From: Botrytis cinerea B05.10
Lineage: Eukaryota; Ascomycota; Leotiomycetes; Helotiales; Sclerotiniaceae
Assembly (NCBI RefSeq): GCF_000143535.2
Contig: NC_037316.1
Coordinates: 1,674,001 to 1,738,000 of the forward strand
Length of the DNA stretch: 64,000 nt
Direction: 5' to 3'
The notes below the pieces were generated by a model. That model was not told the DNA's origin and made no database searches. It was given only the letters and a program-made list of their open reading frames with translations. The translations under genes were made by a program, and so were the position numbers. Positions 58,986 through 64,000 of this stretch are shown in pieces. The number at the start of each line of letters is the position of its first letter. Position 1 is the stretch's first letter.

Positions 58986-60743
58986 ATGGCTCCTCCAACT
59001 GCAATTGATATCGAGGGTGTAGTCGATACCGAATCTATCGTCCTTCCTGATCCATTGACTGTCAATGGAGTCTCTGCAAGAAGGGCAAAGGCTGGGAAAT
59101 TTGTTGCAGGTGTCGCAGCATTCACTACTAGTGATCATTTCAAAAATCCCGTTGGTATATTCTATCCCAGAGAGATTGATCACCTCCTAATGAGTCACAG
59201 TCAACATGGAAACCAAAGGCCAAAAGATTTGATCGTAAGTCACTCTTCCAATCTATATATGCACATGCACTTAGACTAATTACTCATAGATCGTATCTCC
59301 CTCGAGAGTAGATCAAGAAAACCATCGAACTTAAAAGGCGCCGCTAAATACTTGGGTCCTGGAATGATCTCTCTGGGTGGAGGTTTGCCATGTCCCGACT
59401 ATTTCCCAATCGAAGAAATATCCATCAAGGTTCCTACAGTACCTCATTTCTCGGAAGCACAAACAAAAGAGTCTGGAACCATCTTAACTGCTGGGAAATA
59501 TGATGTCTCTGAGGGCAAGGGAGCATATGATCTATCTATCGCACTCAACTATGGGCAAGGTTCAGGATCTGCCCAGATGCTCCGATGGGTAACAGAGCAT
59601 ACCGAAATCGTTTGCAATCCACCTTATGCAGATTGGGGCTGTTCTCTTACTGTTGGAAGTACCTCAGCCTTGGAACAGACATATCGCATCTTCTGTGAAA
59701 GAGGTGACTTTGTGTTGTCTGAAGAATATACATTTGCTTCTGCTGTCGAGACTGCCGCTCCACTTGGTGTAAAATTCTTGGGTGTCAAAATGGATGCTGA
59801 AGGTCTCTTACCAGAAGCCTTGGATGAAATTTTGAGCAACTGGGATGAACAGGCAAGAGGGGCTAGAAAGCCATTTGTTCTTTACACTGTACCTTCCGGG
59901 CAAAACCCTACCGGTGCAACACAAGGTATCGAGAGGCGACATGCTATCTACAAGGTTGCCCAAAAGCACGATTTATACATCATAGAAGACGAACCCTACT
60001 ACTTCCTTCAGATGCAACCATATACAGGGCCAGATGCTCCTGATGTCCCACCACCCGCCAACAATGATGAATTTTTGAAGGCTCTCATTCCAACCTACCT
60101 AAGCATTGATACTGATGGAAGAGTAATGCGAATGGATTCTTTCTCTAAAGTAATTGCACCTGGTACTAGAGTAGGATGGATCACTGCTTCCGAACAAATT
60201 GTCGAGAGGTTCATTAGATCTAACGAAAACTCCAACCAAAACCCAAGTGGAATCTCCCAAATGGTTCTTTACAAACTTCTTGATGAAAGCTGGGGACATG
60301 GTGGTTATCTTCAATGGTTGATCAACCTTCGATTGGAATACACTAAGCGCCGAAATGTTATTCTCGCCGCATGTGAAAAATACTTGCCCAAGGATATCGT
60401 AAGCTGGAACCCGCCATCTGCCGGCATGTTTGTAAGTATTTCATGAACCCAACATTGAAAGAAATTGACTAACGAATTTCAGCTCTGGCTCTCGGTAGAT
60501 TGGCACAAACATCCAGCTGCCAAAACTAAGCCAATTGCAGATATCGAGCAAGAGATTTTCCTCTCCGGCATTGACCAAGGAGTTCTCATCTGTCCGGGTA
60601 GCTGGTTCACAGCCGAGAAAGATGGCTTTGTACCAGTAGATATGTTTTTCCGCGCCACATTTGCTGCTGCATCGGAGGAAAAGATGACGGAAGCTATTGA
60701 GAGATTCGGGGTAGCTGTTAGAAATAGTTTTGGCATTGAATAA
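58986..60743 (+). CDS. ARO8: Aromatic amino acid / 2-aminoadipate aminotransferase (Aro8-like)
   Basis: This is a PLP enzyme of fold type I that transfers amino groups between aromatic amino acids or 2-aminoadipate and 2-oxoglutarate. The exons are 58986-59150, 59201-59234 (34 nt), 59290-60431 and 60483-60743, giving 533 aa. Splicing gives FKNPSTWKPKAKRFDHRISL, then ESRSRKPSNLKGAAKYLGPG, which fits the family. Reading straight on from 59150 gives an unrelated stretch and a frame clash. Other marks are MISLGGGLP, TVGSTSALEQTYRIF, YTVPSGQNPTG (PLP region), IEDEPYYFLQ and the PLP Lys at about 353 in DSFSKVIAPGTRVGW. The first donor is GTTGGT, weaker than usual; its branch site is CCTAATGA. There is no targeting signal, so it is probably cytosolic. 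Confidence 0.9.
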
Positions 60744-61925
60744 AAGGGGATATTTTGATTGCATAGTTGCGAGGCGTTGATATCAAATCGGGTTAGACAA
60801 TCTGTTGCGAGATAATGGTATGATTTTCAAACCAAGTTTTAGAGCCATGAAATTTTTCAAAAAGAACTAGTATTTTGTACAAAGTCTTGAGGCTTCCTCG
60901 AATCTAGATGATCCTGAACATGAAGTTCAGTCCACACGTCAAAATTATGACCCTTGGGCGGAGTGAATTTGTGATTTCTACCCCATTCTTTATTTTCCTG
61001 TGTGATATTCTATCTCTCAACTGTTACTCGCTCTCTTTTGAAGAGACAAAAGAGAACCTTGCATGACAGCCAACACTGTTCAGTGACGATTGAGAAAATC
61101 GAGAACGATAAATTTTTGAATCTTGCTGTCAAGTATAGCGTTCACTTGCAGCGTTATTTTAATTTCCCTCTCTTTTCTGTGCCTTTTCTTATACACGATT
61201 CTGCTTCTTGAGTGTTAGGGCCGAGTTTGTGTTAACTTATCGGTAGGATCTGACTTGACGGAAATACCATGAAGGCGTTGGGATCCTTGACCTCCTGATA
61301 TTGTTGGTTGTGCGGAAGGAAGGGTGAATCAGTGAGCTTTTTATATTGTGCGGGGTGTCTTAATTATCTCATTATGATTAATAAGCTTAAATTTTATTTT
61401 TCTAATAAATACTATTTTACAAGTTATCAATTGTATTTAACAGGCAATTCTTTTCAGATATGCAACAAAACTTTCTTACGAGGCGGATTTCTACGTGTTT
61501 GTATTAGAAGGATACGGATGACGTAGCACCTACGATGGTAGGTCTTAAATGTCAAGTTGTATTCCATATAAAGAGCTAGCTATGTACGAGAAATAGTAAG
61601 CCTTAAATAGGAGCTACTGAAAGAGCTACTCTCTTTCGCATTCGCTTAGAGTTATAAGACAGTAGCCATTGAATTGGAGTCGTTCACTGCGTTAACACAG
61701 GACGATATGTTCTCACCCGCAAAGCCGAGAACAAAGGTACACTAGAGGCGCGAATATAAAATGAGATGCAGGAAAGTGGATATATTGGACAAGTTGTTGA
61801 TAGATTGTTGGTTACATGTCAGATTACAACAGTTGTAGATTACCGGGGAGTCTGCCACACATTTATATCACACTTCGTCGAAGTCAGTCTCTCGAAATTA
61901 TTACTCTTTCTCTCTTCATATCATC
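60744..61925. other. ARO8/esterase intergenic region
   Basis: About 1.2 kb, AT-rich near 61380-61440. Short frames there are not supported. It holds the esterase promoter. Confidence 0.45.
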
Positions 61926-63915
61926 ATGTATCAATCATCGCAGCTCTCTTGGCGCATCCTCGCGGCTCCGATCTTAGGTTTCCTTTCCATTACCACTGCG
62001 ATATCTACCCCCGAAGTCATTTTCTCGGAATCTCAAGTAACCTATCGGGGAATTCTCTCAAACAAAGTCGAACACTTTCACAATGTGAAATACGCCGCCG
62101 ATACATCCGGACCTAATCGTTTCGCACCTCCAAAGTCATTTACACCCCCTCCTGGTACCATCATAGATGCTTCTCTACCCGGTCCAGCATGCCCTCAAAT
62201 TAAAGATCCTATGCCACCTTTCTTCTCTGCAGTCAAAGAAATCAGTGAAGATTGTTTGCACCTCCACATTGCTCGACCAAGCGGATTAAACCTAAACTCA
62301 AATAGCAATCTACCAGTTGTTGTATACAACGCTGAAGGAGGAGTCATCAAAGGATCCAACCACGATGACCACATCTCGCCCGACAAACTAATCTCACTAT
62401 CCGTCGACGATGGAAATCCTATAGTCTTTGTAGCTTTGAACTCCCGCCTCAGTATCTTCGGATTCCCACGACTACCTCTATTAAAAGAGGAGAAGTCTCT
62501 CAATCTTGGCATGCGCGATCAACGTGCGGCGTTTGAATGGGTGAGAGATCATATACAAGAATTCGGCGGTGATCCAAATCGTATTACAGCCTATGGTTTG
62601 AGTGCTGGAGGTACTATGACCTCACTTCAAGTAATGGCATATGGCGGCCAGAAAAGTGTACCTTTTCAGCAAGCATGGGTCATGTCTGGACCACCTGGCA
62701 CTTCTTTAAATATGACTAGTGATGTGACTGAGCATCATACCAGAGCTGTCGCAGATAAAGTTGGTTGTGGAGGACTTGTGGATTCGGAGATTCTTTCATG
62801 CTTGCAGGATATCCCAATGCAAGATCTCATTGATTCCGCAATGGAGTATTCCGTGTCAAATCATCCGCCCTCCGGTCTCTTTACCTTTATTCCTTCGGTT
62901 GATGATGACTTCTTACCTGATCGTTACTCGACTATGATGCGTGAGGGTAGTTTTGTAAAAGGTAAGTTATATGAAATTCCCGTCAACAACTACGAGACAG
63001 CAAGTATTCTAACACATTCTAGGCATTGATATGGTATTTGGATGGACTCAAGATGATGGTGCTATGAACGTTGGCCCTGGACATCTCATTCAATCCGAGG
63101 AAGACATGATAACCTCCATTAAATCATTCATACATGCCATGACTACAGAACAATATGCAAAATTATTTGATCTATACTCGGCCTCAGACTTTGAAGAAGA
63201 GCTGAACAATTACGTATTACAAAAAGACTCCGAAGATCCCGATATTTCAGTCCATTATTTTCGAGTTTCTCGCATCTTGAGAGACATACTTTTCACCTGT
63301 TCCTCGATCGATTTTGGGTACCACATGGTTAAATGGACACAGCAAACGATAGATCCTGCATTCACGGGAGTAAGAATTTATGACTTAAACCAGAGTGCTT
63401 TGACTCCGCTATGGAAAGGCGCCGGGATGCCTTATGTCAAAGTATCTCACGGATCTGACAACAACTATTTATTTAACGGTGTATTTCCCGAAGGTCAACT
63501 TACCGAAGAAGACAACGAGATGTCAGAGATGATGGCTAGGAGTCTTGTCAATTTTGCTCATACTGGGAACCCAATTAGCCAAACTATATCACGAAAACAA
63601 TTTGACGAATGGCCGGAATCGTATGATAAGATCGAGACAGAAAATACACCACTCGAGAGCTTTAAGATCCAGGTCATTGGGGGACCCCTCGGTACAGGAC
63701 CTGTTATCTTGACCGATGGAGATGATCAAGATGGTAATGAGCGGAAACTAGAAAACGAGAATATTGGGATATGGCAGCAAGTCTTGTCTGGCGCAGATGA
63801 GTTTGGATCGATGGGCTCTAGGGAGAACTCCGAAAGGAAGAGATTGATTGAGCAAGAAAAGTTGTTTCAACGATGCAAATATATCAATAGCTTGGCAGAC
63901 ACACTCGATGTATGA
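61926..63915 (+). CDS. Secreted type-B carboxylesterase/lipase family protein
   Basis: This is an alpha/beta hydrolase of the carboxylesterase B family, likely an ester hydrolase outside the cell. The exons are 61926-62961 and 63023-63915 (61-bp intron), giving 642 aa. The N-terminus SWRILAAPILGFLSITTAIS is a signal peptide. EISEDCLHLHIARP is the EDCL signature. The nucleophile elbow is YGLSAGGTMT with Ser226; the usual Glu before Ser is Leu here. The oxyanion segment reads YNAEGGVIKGS where HGGGF-type is common. FGGDPNRITAYGLSAGG and a His box VSHGSDNNYLF are present, and PSVDDDFLPD follows the typical vDG.flp pattern. The last ~100 residues are charged. Activity seems possible because Ser and His remain. 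The substrate is unknown. Confidence 0.88.
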
Positions 63916-64000
63916 GTATCTCACCATTGAGACATCCACAGCTTAACCATAAGTGGCGCAAAAAGTACGACGATGATTAATGAGTGATGGCATTGTTGGA

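Noticed and set aside
59151..59279. Continuation of the ARO8 first frame to 59279
   Set aside because: It produces residues unlike the family and a frame clash with exon 3; two introns resolve both.

Overview
The window is eukaryotic nuclear DNA from a filamentous ascomycete. The evidence is short GT..AG introns (mostly 46-140 bp) with TACTAAC/CTAAC-type branch sites, intron-bearing tRNA genes, mitochondrial presequences and a typical ascomycete gene set. Protein wording and intron style suggest a leotiomycete such as Botrytis or Sclerotinia; that placement is inference. There are no bacterial operons, CRISPR arrays or intact transposons.

Layout. The left edge holds the 5' exon of ATG22 (minus), divergent from MED14 (plus, 2.2-5.8 kb). 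A 5-kb stretch rich in simple repeats follows. Next come the deubiquitinase creB (10.8-13.4), the small ER-Golgi protein YOS1 (minus, 14.4-15.0) divergent from the ER mannosyltransferase ALG12 (15.6-17.6), ATP synthase gamma ATP3 (minus, 20.0-21.1), DNA topoisomerase I (23.4-26.5), COQ6 (27.5-29.1), a UBE2W-type E2 (minus, 29.6-30.2), a CaM kinase (32.0-33.7), an RTC4-domain protein (minus, 37.9-39.7) divergent from dynamitin (40.2-41.6), and a sucrose-type MFS transporter (42.2-44.4).

From 44.4 to 58.9 kb the only protein gene is a GLEYA-type adhesin (54.3-56.1). This AT-rich tract holds twelve tRNA genes (Cys, Trp, Asn, Pro x2, Glu, Asp x2, Lys x2, Arg, Val), and a further tRNA-Lys lies at 37.2 kb. 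Twelve of the thirteen carry an intron after position 37. Most share a T-run/GC(A)/T-run pattern in the 3' flank. The right end holds an ARO8-type aminotransferase and a secreted type-B carboxylesterase.

Most genes are unlinked housekeeping functions rather than a cluster. Themes are the secretory pathway (YOS1, ALG12), mitochondria (ATP3, COQ6) and ubiquitin (creB, E2). Several genes have coding exons of only 7-34 nt, so their true starts and catalytic residues cannot be seen in uninterrupted reading frames. All splice models here come from reading the sequence by eye. The least explained parts are the tRNA tract with its shared 3' motif, and two stretches of coding-like but interrupted sequence (about 21.5-22.4 kb and 35.7-36.6 kb).
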